64,000 nucleotides of DNA from Thysanoteuthis rhombus (GCA_963457665.1 OY735212.1:19350247-19414246), one strand, 5' to 3'. Positions 11,578 to 22,838 are shown, counted from the first letter of the stretch. Program-made: numbers and translations. The notes: generated by a model not told the origin, from the sequence alone.

Positions 11578-11579
11578 AG

Positions 11580-11978
11580 GAAGCTGTAATGCAGATCATT
11601 TGGTAAAAATATCTGCCAGTGTTTCAGTTGAGTTTGAGCAATTTCTTTACATTCCCCTTCTCACTTTAAGACATTACAGTTCATTATTTCAAAGCTGTTA
11701 ATAGTGCAAATAAATGTTTGCCATTTTATTGAAAAGTGACTGGACTCTTTTAAGTGGTAGGGTTTCTCATTTCTAAACAGTAGGTAAGAGATATCTTATC
11801 AACAGAATTGTTACCTTTGAGAGGAAGAGTCAATTGTTACAGAGAAATAAACAGAAAATGTAACACTATTCAATATGTTGATTTATGGTTTGTTTACATG
11901 ATAAACAAACTGAGAAAAAATGCAGTGTCATACAGGAAATGAAATATGAAGGCTACAATCAAACTCATGCAGTCGTTC
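11580..11978. other. Unassigned intronic sequence
   Basis: Nothing recognised. Confidence 0.4.
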
Positions 11979-12423
11979 ATTAGAAACCATCAACCAGAAC
12001 TGTTGACGTAGGTTTCTTCAGTTTTTAGATAATTCTGTCTGACTGACTGTCTATTGCATTCTCAAGCCACACCAATGGTGCTGGAGTGCTGAAAATTTGA
12101 ACATTTACTCCTCGTTATGCCTACAAAAAACTTTTTTTTCTTCTTTGAAAATTCACCGAAAATAGGATTTAGGTGGGGGATGTTCAATTTACTATCTAAG
12201 TGTATGCTAAATTAGTCTTTTGATTTTGTCCACCAGCATTCATGCTTGTTTTTTTGAAAATTAAGACTTTTTTAGTGATCACTGTCACAAAAAAGGTGAG
12301 AGAAGTAATTAATTCATTCATCACCCTATTTTTCAATTTTTTTAATTGATCACTCCCAACATGGCATGCTGCCAAAAGATATTGGTCATGTGACAGTTTC
12401 TATTATTTGACTAACTAGACCTG
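11979..12423 (+). repeat. Repeat A copy 4, full length
   Basis: ATTAGAAACCATCAACCAGA start, all internal blocks, and GACTAACTAGACCTG end. A good representative of the family at about 445 bp. Confidence 0.9.
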
Positions 12424-12975
12424 TAGACTTTACCATCAAACCTTGTTTGCTACTTTATTGTTTCAAACTGCTTGCGGTGCACAATAAAATTCCCATAATT
12501 CCAACACATTCTGCATGGTTCATTTATATTTCGAAAACCCATGTCACCATAAAAATGAATTATCTTGTTTAATACATCCATTGAAACACTCCTTGGCACC
12601 TATGGTCTAGGATTTTCAAAACAGAGGACAATTTTAGTGCAAATGGGGATTTATTAATACCCAAATCACATCACTGCTCTGAGGAATGTTATAACATTCA
12701 CTGACTTTATTTTGAAATGGGTTATGTAGAAATAAAGTGTGTTTAAGTATATGAATGGCTCATAAAGTCTGAATCAAATCCTCATTTTCAAAATTTGGAG
12801 GGAGAGAGCAGAGTTAGTGATCTTCTTATCTCAAGTTGATTAAAATTGAATCAACTGACCTTTTAGGGTAATTTGACAGTATCTATTCAGACAATGTATA
12901 TAACCTTTTCTGTTGGTCTCCCTGATTCTCAGTCTGTAAATAATGCTGTCATTTTTCATGAGTGCTACACTAATT
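12424..12975. other. Unassigned intronic sequence before the CUB exon
   Basis: No repeat or exon seen. The exon's branch-point and polypyrimidine region would lie just after it. Confidence 0.4.
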
Positions 12976-13007
12976 TTCAATAATTTGATTTTTTAAATTT
13001 TTTCCAG

Positions 13008-13191
13008 AGTGTGATGTTCGCGTTGTGAGCACAAAGGAATCGAACGGAACTATATCCTCGCCAGGCTACCACAGCAACTTTCCTTCGAATGTCACCTGCC
13101 ATTATTATATCGACGGACTGATGGATAAGCAAAACTTGGAGAAAGCTCGAATCAAATTCATGGACTTTGACATTCCTGGTTCCATGCCATA
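13008..13191 (+). CDS. CUB domain, N-terminal half (internal exon)
   Basis: Internal coding exon for the first half of an extracellular CUB domain. It is bounded by a T-rich tract ending in CAG (13005-13007) and a strong GTGAGT donor at 13192. Read from 13010 it gives about 60 residues with no stop. It opens with CDVRVVS, then SNGTISSPGYHSNFPSNVTC, the classical CUB start with first and second cysteines around an SPGY..NFPSN motif, and goes on to IKFMDFDIP, the core beta-strand pattern. NGT and NVT are possible N-glycosylation sites. Two bases (AG) complete a codon begun in the previous exon, so the upstream intron is phase 1. The exon ends with TA of a split codon, phase 2. A second AG at 13008-13009 offers an alternative acceptor that would keep TGT as the first full codon but shift phase, so it is less likely. 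CUB domains mediate protein-protein binding in secreted and membrane proteins. The family (Sol-1/Neto-like or another multi-CUB protein) is an inference. Confidence 0.9.
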
Positions 13192-13225
13192 GTGAGTAGA
13201 AATATGAATTTCTAACTCTTGTATC

Positions 13226-13343
13226 CATATTGTAAAGGGGAGTAACTTCCCTTCGATCTTCATGTAAATCTTTTTTTTCTATTCTATTCATAAAAGAGTT
13301 CCAGTACTTTTTTTTCTGTTCATAGAAGAGTTGAAATTTTCTA
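13226..13343 (-). repeat. Repeat D copy 1, 34 bp after the exon donor
   Basis: On the minus strand it reads CAACTCTTCTATGAACAGAA, GGAACTCTTTTATGAATAGA and GAAGGGAAGTTACTCCCC. This is the same order as the plus-strand copies at 30415, 46553 and 54183. Confidence 0.7.
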
Positions 13344-13828
13344 TTTTTGTTTTTCATGAGACTGATCCTAAACGGCTGCCATACATCCATATTTTGTCAG
13401 ACAAGTTTTTCCTATTTGTATCTTGATTTGGAGGAAAGTTTTGAAATTCTTCACGAGTGTGGAATTTCAGCTTCTATCATTTTCTCCTCAGAAAAAAAAC
13501 AAAAAAAACATGGAACTGTAATACAAGGTCTGAGAGAGGAAGAAAAGTGTTGTCAACTTTTTTAGTTTTAGGGCTAGTATGTAATGCCATGAACTGCTTT
13601 TTCATGTTCTTCAGTTATGCATATTAATTTTTTCTTCAGCTATGCGCAATGATTTTTTTCATCTTGCTGTCACAGCCATAAGTGAAATGTTGAAAGTAAA
13701 GCATTTTTTTTGTGGCTTTTTTTATACTTTTGCATTTGTTTTTTTGCCCAACATTTGAGGCATTTTAGCAATTTCTTACTATAATCCAACCAATGTAGAT
13801 ATACTATTTACGTGTGTACACAACTTTC
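13344..13828. other. Unassigned intronic sequence
   Basis: T-rich, no repeat family recognised. Confidence 0.35.
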
Positions 13829-14019
13829 ATGGGGACCGAGAACAACCTCTTTTTCAAATAAAAGTGTCTGGAAATTGCTGCTGCTTTTCAGGATAAAAGT
13901 GGCTTGAAACAGCCTCTTATTGGGATAAAAGTGGCTGGGAACAGCCTTATTAGGATAAAAGTGACTGGGAACAGCTTCTTTTTTTTAATAAATGTGACTG
14001 GGAACAGCCTTTTTTTTTT
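13829..14019 (+). repeat. Minisatellite, five to six units of 30-35 bp
   Basis: Units begin ATAAAAGTGGCTGGGAACAG or close variants at 13858, 13893, 13925, 13955 and 13988, each ending in a T-rich spacer. A partial unit (CCGAGAACAACCTCTTTTT) precedes them. Confidence 0.9.
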
Positions 14020-14248
14020 CAATATTCAGATATAGCAACTTCAGGTTTATTGATCCTGCTACAAAGTGGAACACAAAAAAATGGTGAACAAAAATAGGAG
14101 ATAAAAGTTTGTAGGAACAATTCCAACATGATAACACTACCTGACTATGTCATGGGGTGAACCTGGAAATTTTTGGGCTCAGAGAACTTGGCTCCTTGCA
14201 CCTTATCCATCATTTAGGTCAGTGATTCTCAAACTGTTTTTTTTTTTA

Positions 14249-14411
14249 ATCTGGACTTTTCAAGGGATCATCATCGAACAAAAGACAAGAGAAGTGTTTT
14301 AATCATTAATTACTGCTTTTTCTAATCTTTTGATTGATCACCCCCAACATGGCATGCTGCCAAAATATTTTGGTTGTGTGATGGTTTCAATTGAATGACC
14401 AACCAGGCCTT
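14249..14411 (+). repeat. Repeat A copy 5, 5'-truncated, nested
   Basis: TGATCA-box half with TTGATTGATCACCCCC, CATGGCATGCTGCC and GACCAACCAGGCC end. Confidence 0.8.
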
Positions 14412-14499
14412 TTATTTTTTTCTTAACTAAATCAAATTTCATTTTTAATTATGAGATTACTTCAAAATTGCTTTCAGTAGTGCTTGTAACAATTTGCAC

Positions 14500-14619
14500 C
14501 AGCGGTGGAAATGGGTGAGAGGTACATGGGGGTACTGTGTATACCTACTTCTTGGATACCTAATATCCTAAACCAAGCCTTACCGTATATCCAGTTCCCC
14601 AAACTTATCTCCAACACTG
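14500..14619. mobile_element. hAT-like MITE (family I) copy 1
   Basis: Ends CAGCGGTGGAAATGGGTG and, inverted, CAGTGTTGGAGATAAGTTTG. Interior CCTTACCGTATATCCAGTTC matches the copy at 47056-47202. Confidence 0.6.
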
Positions 14620-14968
14620 CCTCCAGGACCCCCAAGGAGTGGTAGCACCCACTTTGGAGATCACTGGTTTAGAACTGATATAGTTTAATCACATGACCCA
14701 TCAGTTCATCGAATCAAGTTGTGAGGAAAAGAGATAACTTTGCATTGTTTAATCCATCTGGATGATAGAGATTTTTTTCTAGTTCGTTTTACTTGGCCTA
14801 ATAAACTTTATCAGCACTTAAAATTGCAGTGAAGGAAAGAAGATGAAAACTCAAAAAAAAATGAAGATTTGCTTTTGCAGCCAAAAACATATAAAAGACT
14901 TAAGATTTTATGGTGAAATATCCTCCCTGCTAATGTCTTAATGCTTCAACTAGAAACAAAGAAAAAAC

Positions 14969-15343
14969 AGGGCTGGTTAGTCACTCAATAGAAACCTTCA
15001 CATGACCTACATCTTTTAGCAGCATACAGCGTTGGGGGTGATCAATAAGAAAAAAGATTAGAAAAAAGGAGTGATCGATAAATAAGTTACCCCTCTCACC
15101 TTTTATTGGGCAGTGATTACTAAAAAATCTGAATTTTCAAAGAAAGTATAAGTGAATGTTGCAAGACACAAAATGATTTTAAAAAAACAAAAAAAATATG
15201 TGGGGTCAAAACATAATACAAAGTGAATATTTTTCAGCCCTCTGGCTCCATCAGTGCAGCCTGTATACATGATACATTGCCATCCAGATCAACTTAAAAC
15301 CTGAAGAAACATATGTTTACTGTTTTGAATGATGGTTACTAAT
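14969..15343 (-). repeat. Repeat A copy 6, near full length
   Basis: Minus strand; starts GGGCTGGTTAGTCACTCAAT and ends GAAACATATGTTTACTG then GATGGTTACTAAT. Faces copy 7 as an inverted pair. Confidence 0.85.
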
Positions 15344-15372
15344 ACCTAAACTTAACACAGGTTTTGCATTAT

Positions 15373-15782
15373 GTTAGAAACCATCAATGAAAACTGTAAA
15401 CATATGTTTCTTCAGTTTATAAGTGATTCTGGCTTGTTATCTATCTATGGAAGTGTTGTGCACACAGACTGCACCAATAGACCAAGATAGTTGAAAATTC
15501 AAACACTTACTCTTTGATACTTCTCGGAAAAATTTTTCCTTTTTCATTTTTTTCCACATTACTTACGTAAATTTATGCTAAATTGATCCTTTAGTTTGTG
15601 TCTACTTAATCACTCTTGTTAGTTGAAATTTCGTTATTTTTAGTGGTCCAACAAAAAGTGGAAGTAATCTATTCATTGATTACCCTTTTTGCCAATTTTT
15701 TAGATTGATCATCCCCAACAAGGCATTCTGCCAAAAGATGTTGGTCATGTGACACCTCCTGATGAGTAACAAACCAGACCTG
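15373..15782 (+). repeat. Repeat A copy 7
   Basis: GTTAGAAACCATCAATGAAA start and AACAAACCAGACCTG end. Only about 29 bp separate it from copy 6 in the other orientation. Confidence 0.85.
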
Positions 15783-16286
15783 TTTTACTTATTGATTCTT
15801 TGGCCATATTTTTTTGGCTTCTTTTGCACTAAAGATTCCAGTTCATCTACGAACTCCTGCAAGTGGGTGAAAAACAATCAGTCTCGTGAGTCTTAAGGCA
15901 GACAGACTTGGTCATAGCCGAGAGGTATACTTACATTTGAGGTACAGAAATGGGGACTGACACTCGTGTTGTAAATTTCTTGAAGACAAGTTCATCTCAA
16001 GAGTTTCCAATGAACTTAGATTAAGAAACTAGACATTAGTTTTTTGGCTAAGTTTTCAAGCTACCAGTAGATGCTCTTGTAATCTGGTCTCGCTCTTTAT
16101 TGCATTCACTACTGTGACATTGTACAGTATCCTCTCAATATCCTCTGTCCATTTATAGGGTTTGGAGTTTTTAGCTAACCAGGACTTTATCATATTCACT
16201 GGTAGGACATATTACAGTTTCCTCCCTGTGGCTTCTATCTTTTCATGGACTTTGGAGTTTTAGCTAATCCAGACTTTTTAGGCATT
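15783..16286. other. Unassigned intronic sequence with a tandem duplication
   Basis: Holds the 90-bp duplication at 16104-16280 and nothing else recognised. Confidence 0.4.
16104..16280 (+). repeat. Two-unit tandem duplication, period 90
   Basis: Both units run ATTCACT...ACAGT.TCCTC...TTTGGAGTTTT(T)AGCTAA, then CCAGGACTTT or CCAGACTTT. Confidence 0.75.
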
Positions 16287-16688
16287 ATACGAAACAGTCT
16301 GGTCAGTTTTTTTTCAGTTGGCTACATATGTATGTGACGTATGTACAGTTGGTACCAATGGGGCTAGAAGGCTGAAAATTTCAACATTTACTCTTCATTA
16401 TGTCTGGAATTAGTTTTACTCCTTTCAGATTCCTTCCCTGAATAGGTTTTTTTAGAGGGGGGGAATCTCAATTTACAATGTAGGGTTATGGTAAGTTAAT
16501 CCCACAGTTTGTACCTGCTTGTTACACGAAAATTTAGACTTTTTTGGTGATCACAGCCCAAACAAAAGGTGCAAGTAGTAACTTATTCATTGATCCCCCA
16601 TTTTTCAAATTTTCCAATTGATCACCCCCACCAAAGCATGCTGCCAAAAATGTTGATCAATTTCTATTATGTGACTAACCAGACTTGT
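16287..16688 (+). repeat. Repeat A copy 8
   Basis: Blocks GGGGCTAGAAGGCTGAAAAT, TTTTTAGAGGGGGGGAATCT and TTGATCACCCCCACC, with GACTAACCAGACTTG end. The 5' end is worn. Confidence 0.85.
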
Positions 16689-17084
16689 TTATTTATCTAT
16701 TTATTAACATCAGTAATTTTACTCAAAGTTTTTCCTTTTCTATTTAGGTTTGTCAAAACTTAATTGTTTTTTTTATTTTCTCCTTAATCTGTCTAGGAAA
16801 ACAGTTTTTGTTTTTTAGAAATAACACAAACAAAATTAGATTTTACTGGGGAGGAGACTTAACCCAATACCTAGAATAGTCCCAGTAGGTACCAAATAGG
16901 CTGAATATGTGTACAAAATTCACATATGGGGGCCCCCACTTTACAAAAAAGATGTTTAAGGTATGTGTTTTCTCTCATCTAAATAAGAATCATCTTATTC
17001 CCATCTATTTCTATATCTTACTAAAAGTTAATTTCACTCATCCAAAGTCCACATACATACTCAATGAACCATGGGGAAGGTTTT

Positions 17085-17089
<5 letters not shown>

Positions 17090-17126
<37 letters not shown>
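17090..17126. repeat. Microsatellite (TA)n
   Basis: Uninterrupted AT run. Confidence 0.9.
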
Positions 17127-17129
<3 letters not shown>

Positions 17130-18245
17130 ACCATAAGGCCAAGCAGTCTCTCTAACTAAAGGTGCAAGCGAAAAATTGTTGAAGAACTTCTTTTTTAAAA
17201 TAATGGGAAAAGCATCCCACCCAAACTGCTTATATAATATGAAGCACTCTCCTTGATCTTTCAACCATTTTGTATATGCTCAACATCTACGTTTTGTCAT
17301 ATTCACAAAATGCGAAATAAATTTTCTTCATTGTTACATTGAATACTATGAATTCTGATTTTTGTGAACGTGACCTTAAATTGGTTTGTGGAGCTTTTTC
17401 AGCAAATCAAAAATCAGTTTCATCAAAATTGGCAATTTTAATGAAATAATTATATCTTCTGATTATAATTTGGGAAATTTTTCTTCACCAACTTGAATCT
17501 CTCACCAAAAAATCATGTTAATCTTTACTAATCAGGATGAAGTTCAATTTTTGCATTGGAATAATTTCTTAATTTTTCCAAATGTCGCTACATCTCTGAT
17601 CAACTCTTACCAATAGAATAAATCACTATTTCAAATTCATCAATAATTAATGGCAATAATTAAACATCAAATGGAAAATCTAATAAATCATGTAGAAATT
17701 TTGAACTTGATCAGAGATCTTGACTCAAAATATGCTTGTCCTAAAAAAAAAAAGAAAGTTTTTTAATTTCAAAATTTCTTCAGATTTTAAAATTCCTTTT
17801 TATTAGATTATTTATTCATCTAAAGTGGTGATTCTATAGTGTGACTTCCAGAAGAGTTAACCTCTTTAAATCATAATGGTGTGTCTTTACTGTATTCAAG
17901 AAGTATTGGCTCATCTGGAATATTTCTTATTTTAACTGTACAGGAGTTGATCAGTTGTGACATCCGTGACCTGCTGCTGCTATTAGCATGATGACTGCTG
18001 TATTTCATTTTGGGAGGAAGGAACTAAATTTTTCTATGTCTGAATTCAAATTGTAGTCTGACGTTGGGCACTAATGTTTTTCGTTCTGTATTTTGAATGC
18101 ATATAAAACATTGTATCCGTCTCTTCGTCTCTGCTAGCTGTAGATTTTTCAAATATTTTTAGATGCTGGTGATATGTCTCACATTCAAGACCATCCAGTT
18201 TGCTGTTTTTCCAATATGCTCTAAAATATTATAAAAATTCTTCCC

Positions 18246-18247
<2 letters not shown>

Positions 18248-18282
<35 letters not shown>
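18248..18282. repeat. Microsatellite (TA)n
   Basis: Uninterrupted AT run. Confidence 0.9.
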
Positions 18283-18861
18283 AACAAGGTGTAAATAAAT
18301 AAGTAAATAATGACACATTATTCTTCAGGAGAATTTATGCTAATCTATTACAAATGTACAGGATAACCTCAAGTCTACATACCATCAACCAAGACTGTAA
18401 GTGCAGCATTTGCCTAGGTAAAATCATGTTACAGCCATCCCCAAGCAGTGCAACCAGAGGTCACAGCAAGAGGTAACAAATTCAATCTGCCACAAGAGTT
18501 AGAAAGCACTTCTCAGAAAGATCCACTCCTATCTTGAACAAGTTATCAGATGCCACAGTCTCTTCTCCAACCATAAACATATCTAATCTGAATCTTTAAG
18601 ATGTCAGACACCAAATGTTTGAATATGGATTTTCAATCTAAATAATGAAAAGCAAATAGAACAGAAAGTGAAAACCTCAGAAGGACTCCGTGGGTTGACC
18701 TCACTAATCTAATATTGTTTTACTTGAGATATACATTGAGATACAGTAAAAATGAAAAAGGCTCGAACAGAAGTTGCTTTTTACTTAAGATTTACAAATG
18801 AAGCCCGTGAATCCAGTCATACTCCAAGATTTTATCCCACTTCAAATTTCACTGTCTTTTC

Positions 18862-19185
18862 ATTTGAAACCATTTACCAAAACTATCAAAATAAGTTTCT
18901 AGATTGGTCCAGCTTGAAAATCCATCCGCCAGATAGGTTTTTAGTGGGGGGGAGGGTTCAATTTTCAGGGTAAGTTTATGATCTCTTAGATTGTATCCAG
19001 CAGCATTTACATTTTGTTCTTTGAAAATTAAGACATTTTAGTAGTCACTAACCAACAAAGGGCAAGAGAAGTAACTTATCAAATGATCACCCCTTTGACC
19101 AATCTTTTAATTGATCACCCTCAACACACCATGCTGCGAAAAGATGTTGATAAGGCAGCAGTTTCTATTGAGTGACTAATTCACT
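18862..19185 (+). repeat. Repeat A copy 9, internally deleted
   Basis: Start ATTTGAAACCATTTACCAAA. The middle third (CTATCTAT to TCTAGAAAA blocks) is missing. The TGATCA half and GAGTGACTAATTCAC end are present. Confidence 0.8.
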
Positions 19186-19249
19186 ATTTATCTATTTTTT
19201 ATGAATATACAAATAGTCCCTCAGTCGAGGACTGAGCTAAGTATTGCTT

Positions 19250-19608
19250 TGTGGAGGTGCGGTGTGGCCTAATGGTTAATCGGCATGGAAAACAGAATCA
19301 GCAGTGTGAGTTGGAGTTTCTACACATTAACGATTTTGGGAGAGGCATGAATCTATCCACCCTCCAAGCTACAGGTAAATAGCAGGCAGTTCTAACCTTT
19401 TATCTGTGTAAAAAGAACCTTCTAAGAGAAGGTTACTCCTAACAAGCTTGGCAGTTGCCATAACCATTGAGCTTGGGTAAAGGAGGAGGGTTGAATATAG
19501 AGCTAGTCTCTCCTCTCTAGAAAACCTACTTGCTACTGAAAAGCAGCAGAGTCATTGCAGCCTTATGCTTCGCAAGGTGTCTACAAGAATAAACAAAAAA
19601 AATAGAAC
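19250..19608 (+). mobile_element. tRNA-derived SINE, full length, with 11-bp target-site duplication
   Basis: Flanked by perfect copies of AAGTATTGCTT (19239-19249 and 19609-19619). The head has a tRNA-like A box TGGCCTAATGGTTAATCGGC and a decayed B box GTGTGAGTTGGAGTTTC. A conserved-looking 280-bp body of higher G+C follows and it ends AATAAACAAAAAAAATAG. It resembles the long-bodied SINEs described from cephalopods (Ceph-SINE type), but I cannot confirm the domain by eye. Confidence 0.85.
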
Positions 19609-19689
19609 AAGTATTGCTTAATTTGATTGCATCCCAACCTGCCTGAAAGATTTTTTTTTCAAGGGAGAAAATAACTTTTTTGTTTAGAT

Positions 19690-20138
19690 AATTAGAAACT
19701 GTCAACCAAAGCTGCCAACATAGGATTTTTCAGTTTTAGAGCGATTCTGGTTGGCTGAATGGCTTTTTATCTATCTATCTAGGTGTAATGCACGCACGCT
19801 GCTCCAATAGAGCTAGAAGGATGGAAATTTCAACATTTTCTTATTATTATATCTGGAAAAAACGTTTTTGTTTTTTTAAATCTATCACCACTAACAAGGT
19901 TTTAGGAGAGAGAGGTCAATTTACAAAGTAAGTTTTTGCTAAATTTGTTGCCGTCTTTTGTGTCCAGCTGGTTGTCTTTTTTTTTTTCAATTTTAGTGAT
20001 CCAACAAAAAGCAAAAGAAGTAATTTATTCATTGATATGCCCTTTTTTTCCAATTTTTTAATTGATCATCACTAACATTGCATGCTGCCAAAATATGTTG
20101 TTTATGTGAGGGTTTCTGCTGAGTGACTACCTGACCTG
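19690..20138 (+). repeat. Repeat A copy 10, full length
   Basis: ATTAGAAACTGTCAACCAAA start, CTATCTATCTATCTAGG block and GACTACCTGACCTG end. Confidence 0.9.
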
Positions 20139-21600
20139 TTTTTCTTGCATTCGTTCTCTGTACAGAAATCTTTTTGGCAAGAAAGATTAAATTCCAACCA
20201 AAAGAACGGAAAAATGGAAAAAAAAAGAAACCCGCCATAGAATATAAGGCATGAACCAACTTTGAACTAATGCTGGCAGCCAGATATAGCCCTAGGCAAT
20301 TAGATTGACATTGAGACATATCTGTTAGGTAATTTATTGATATCAAATTTTTGATGGCCTTCCATCTTATTTGACCAAAGTCAAGGACCCTCCTTCCGAT
20401 TTTGAATCGGCAGTGTTTTTTAGCCGGGTGAACAAGAAGCCTTGCTGGAAGGCAAAGAAATCCGTGACAGTCGTCTATTATCTCAGAAGCTGTGCAGAAT
20501 AAAGATGTAGCATGTGTAATGTTGAATTAGTCGTGGATTGTGTGGATATGAGCCTCTTGTTCAGTTCAGACATGCAGTGCAAGCCGTGACATAACAATGA
20601 GTCTTCTTGGCTATAGATCAACCCCTTTTATCTCATCGGAATTCTTCTCTTTTTCTTTCCTCTGAGCTTTTTTTTTTTACCTCTAGCTTGCAGATCATGT
20701 CGGCTTAAGCTCAAATCCGTCAATGTGATTTGATCTCACTTAATGTTGTTTTTTTTCTTTCGTCTTTTTTTTTTCTGTTTTAACATGTAAAACCTTTCAA
20801 TGGATAATCTCCTGTCTTTATTCACGCAGCCAAACTTTTTATTCTTTAAACACAGAAATCATTTTCCAAGGCAAAGTACTTTCGATTTGCCGGGGCTGGG
20901 GAAATCAATTTCAAGTGCCGACTTGATAACGGTCTTTTCAATCAGCTGTCCCTTCCTGCTGTGCCATCCACAGCTCCGGACTTTAACGATCATTCATCGC
21001 AGATGGCCCTGTGTCCACCTCTTTTTCTTTCATCTTCTCGTGATGCGCTCCTCGTGTCCTTATAATACAACCTGCATTTTATGGCTGCAACTCAACCTCC
21101 TTAAACATGTCAGGTCACTTGGTGTTAGGCTATCAATCATCTAAAAGGGCAGGCCCTATTTTTTCCTCCCAGATCAGCCAAATGTGGCCCTTGAGTCTTC
21201 CTGATAGCCAATCTCAAATAAAAGTGATAAAAATGAGGCCCAAAGGTTGTTCTTATTCTTGTTTACTTCCCTGCCCACTTTCTACTCAAAGTCCCTGAAG
21301 TTAAAGAGCTTTTGACTCCTGTGAACTGCAATAAGGCATGTGCCCTTGGGAAATAACTTTTAGATAGAGCATTAAACCATAGATCATGAGGACCAAAGTT
21401 CAAACAATGCCAACCTTCATCATCTCTTTTTCTGATTGCACTTAGCTATGTCAGCTCAGCTGATATAAGTCTTTTGGCTCTTTGATTGATCCATTCGACC
21501 AGCTGAACAGATTTCTTGCTTAAATTTTTTCATGCTGTCGGAACAGTGTGAATAGGAAGCAATATGATCATTCATCTCTGCCAATGGAATTGGAAGTGGT
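20139..21600. other. Repeat-poor intronic stretch, G+C-richer at 20780-21300
   Basis: No repeat family was matched. 20780-21300 keeps several CpGs and mixed sequence (for example GATTTGCCGGGGCTGGGG). Open frames here lack protein character. It could be a conserved non-coding or regulatory stretch, which is only an inference. Confidence 0.35.
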
Positions 21601-21609
21601 CTATGACAT

Positions 21610-21905
21610 CAATTATGTTTGTCTGTCTATCCACACAATGTTTCCAAAGGTTCTCAATGAATTTCAGTGACACGAACAATGGGTCATAGGAACAATTAAT
21701 CAAATTTGGGGCCGGATCTAGGATTCATTTTTTAAGTGAGACTTTTCTTTGCATATGATAAAGCAGTCTACAATATGGAAATCGCTCATGTCTTTATCTT
21801 TGTCCATACAATATCTCAATAAAATTCAATGAAATTTTATGGACCAGAGAGTAAAAATTGATAGAATTAGGGGACAGACACAGAATTTTTCTTCCAATTG
21901 AGAGA
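21610..21905 (-). repeat. Repeat E, two tandem units
   Basis: Each unit has CCACACAATGTTTCC or CCATACAATATCTC, a CAATGAAATTT-like core, and a GGGGCCGGATCTAGGATT or GGGGACAGACACAGAATT end. Antisense to the 51095-51530 units, which carry GAGATATCACGTGGACAG. Confidence 0.6.
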
Positions 21906-22590
21906 TATTCTTAATGTTAAGGCAATAGTACAAAATGTGGGGAATTGAAACTTGCACTGCTACCTCCCCTACATTGTAGTTATATATGAATCGATTTTAA
22001 TTCAGTTTTTAGTGACTATGGTGCTAATAGAAGCATGTGATCTCTGCATGGTTTCTCTATGTATGTAATCTTTATTCAGTATATATATGTCTTTACCAAC
22101 CTGTAAATAAAAATACACATTTCCAAACCTATAATGCAGAATAAAATATAAACAAAAGTAAAAGCAGAAAAAAATTTCTCATCCAGAAAGAAGTTGGTTC
22201 TAGGGAAGGGGAGAATGATCTTAAGTTTCCTATTTTGGGTCATCCCAGATTAGAAACTTCCTCAAATTAACCTCAAGTCAAGGGGAGGTAACTCCATTCT
22301 TCTGAAGAAAGGCCATAAGCATTGACATATATTGTGAACTTTTTCCCAAGTTTTCTTCTTTCACAATATTCGCTTAGACAAACTCTATCTAAAAAACTCT
22401 GCTTTTATCACAAACAGTTATCAAGCATTTTTCTGGCCAAAACTCTATAACAGTTTAGATATATACCTCCTGGATCTAAGGGTCACTTATTTCATTAATT
22501 ACATATATATATATGTACACATACTAGCTGAAACTCCCCTTATTAGTCAGTTTCCAGGTAGTATAAGTAAAGGAAGACTATGCCAAATAT
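21906..22590. other. Unassigned intronic sequence
   Basis: Short (TA)n near 22502. No gene or family identified. Confidence 0.35.
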
Positions 22591-22594
22591 AGGC

Positions 22595-22838
22595 CAGGGA
22601 CAAAGTCCAAGTTTCTGTCGCATACTTCAGCTTGGCGATCTTCGCAAGCAACAAATCTGCCAGTTCTTATGACCCTCCATTTGGCTGGATGCAGATCCAC
22701 CCAAGGGTCACCTCCAACCTACTCCAACAGCTGTGTACTGAATCATCAACTGAGTGCACAGGGAAATTTGTTTTTGATGAAGACCTTCTGCTTGTGAGGC
22801 AGATGTGCTAGCTATTAAGCTATCTAAGTGGCCAATGT
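22595..22838 (-). mobile_element. tRNA-Val-like SINE
   Basis: On the minus strand TAGCTTAATAGCTAGCACAT (A box/D arm) is followed by CTGCCTCACAAGCAGAAGG, an anticodon-arm-like segment with CAC. A degraded T arm and a G+C-rich body of about 170 bp come next. The body ends near 22600. Confidence 0.6.

Larger units (their letters stand above)
1..13007 (+). other. Intron upstream of the CUB exons (3' part)
   Basis: No exon was recognised here. The phase-1 start of the exon at 13008 shows that coding sequence precedes it, so this stretch is intron, at least from the last unseen donor onward. The last 15 bases form a T-rich tract ending in CAG. Repeats inside are listed separately. Confidence 0.7.
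14220..14666. mobile_element. hAT-like non-autonomous element with nested insertions
   Basis: Left end CAGTGATTCTCAAACTG. The right end inverted is CAGTGATCTCCAAAGTGG, matching the common hAT CAGTGGTTCTCAAACT terminus. Candidate 8-bp target copies ATTTAGGT and GTTTAGAA agree at 5 of 8 positions. A repeat A piece and a second hAT-like MITE lie inside. Confidence 0.55.
16689..18860. other. Unassigned intronic sequence, 2.2 kb
   Basis: A+T-rich with (TA)n tracts at 17090-17126 and 18248-18282. No exon or repeat family was identified; CAACCAAGACTGTAAG near 18387 only vaguely recalls repeat A. Confidence 0.4.

Noticed and set aside
12977-13390. 137-codon minus-strand frame over the CUB exon
   Set aside because: Shadow of the plus-strand exon plus repeat D.
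20800-21298. Overlapping frames of 114 and 63 codons
   Set aside because: No domain or splice support; a G+C-richer patch gives longer chance frames.
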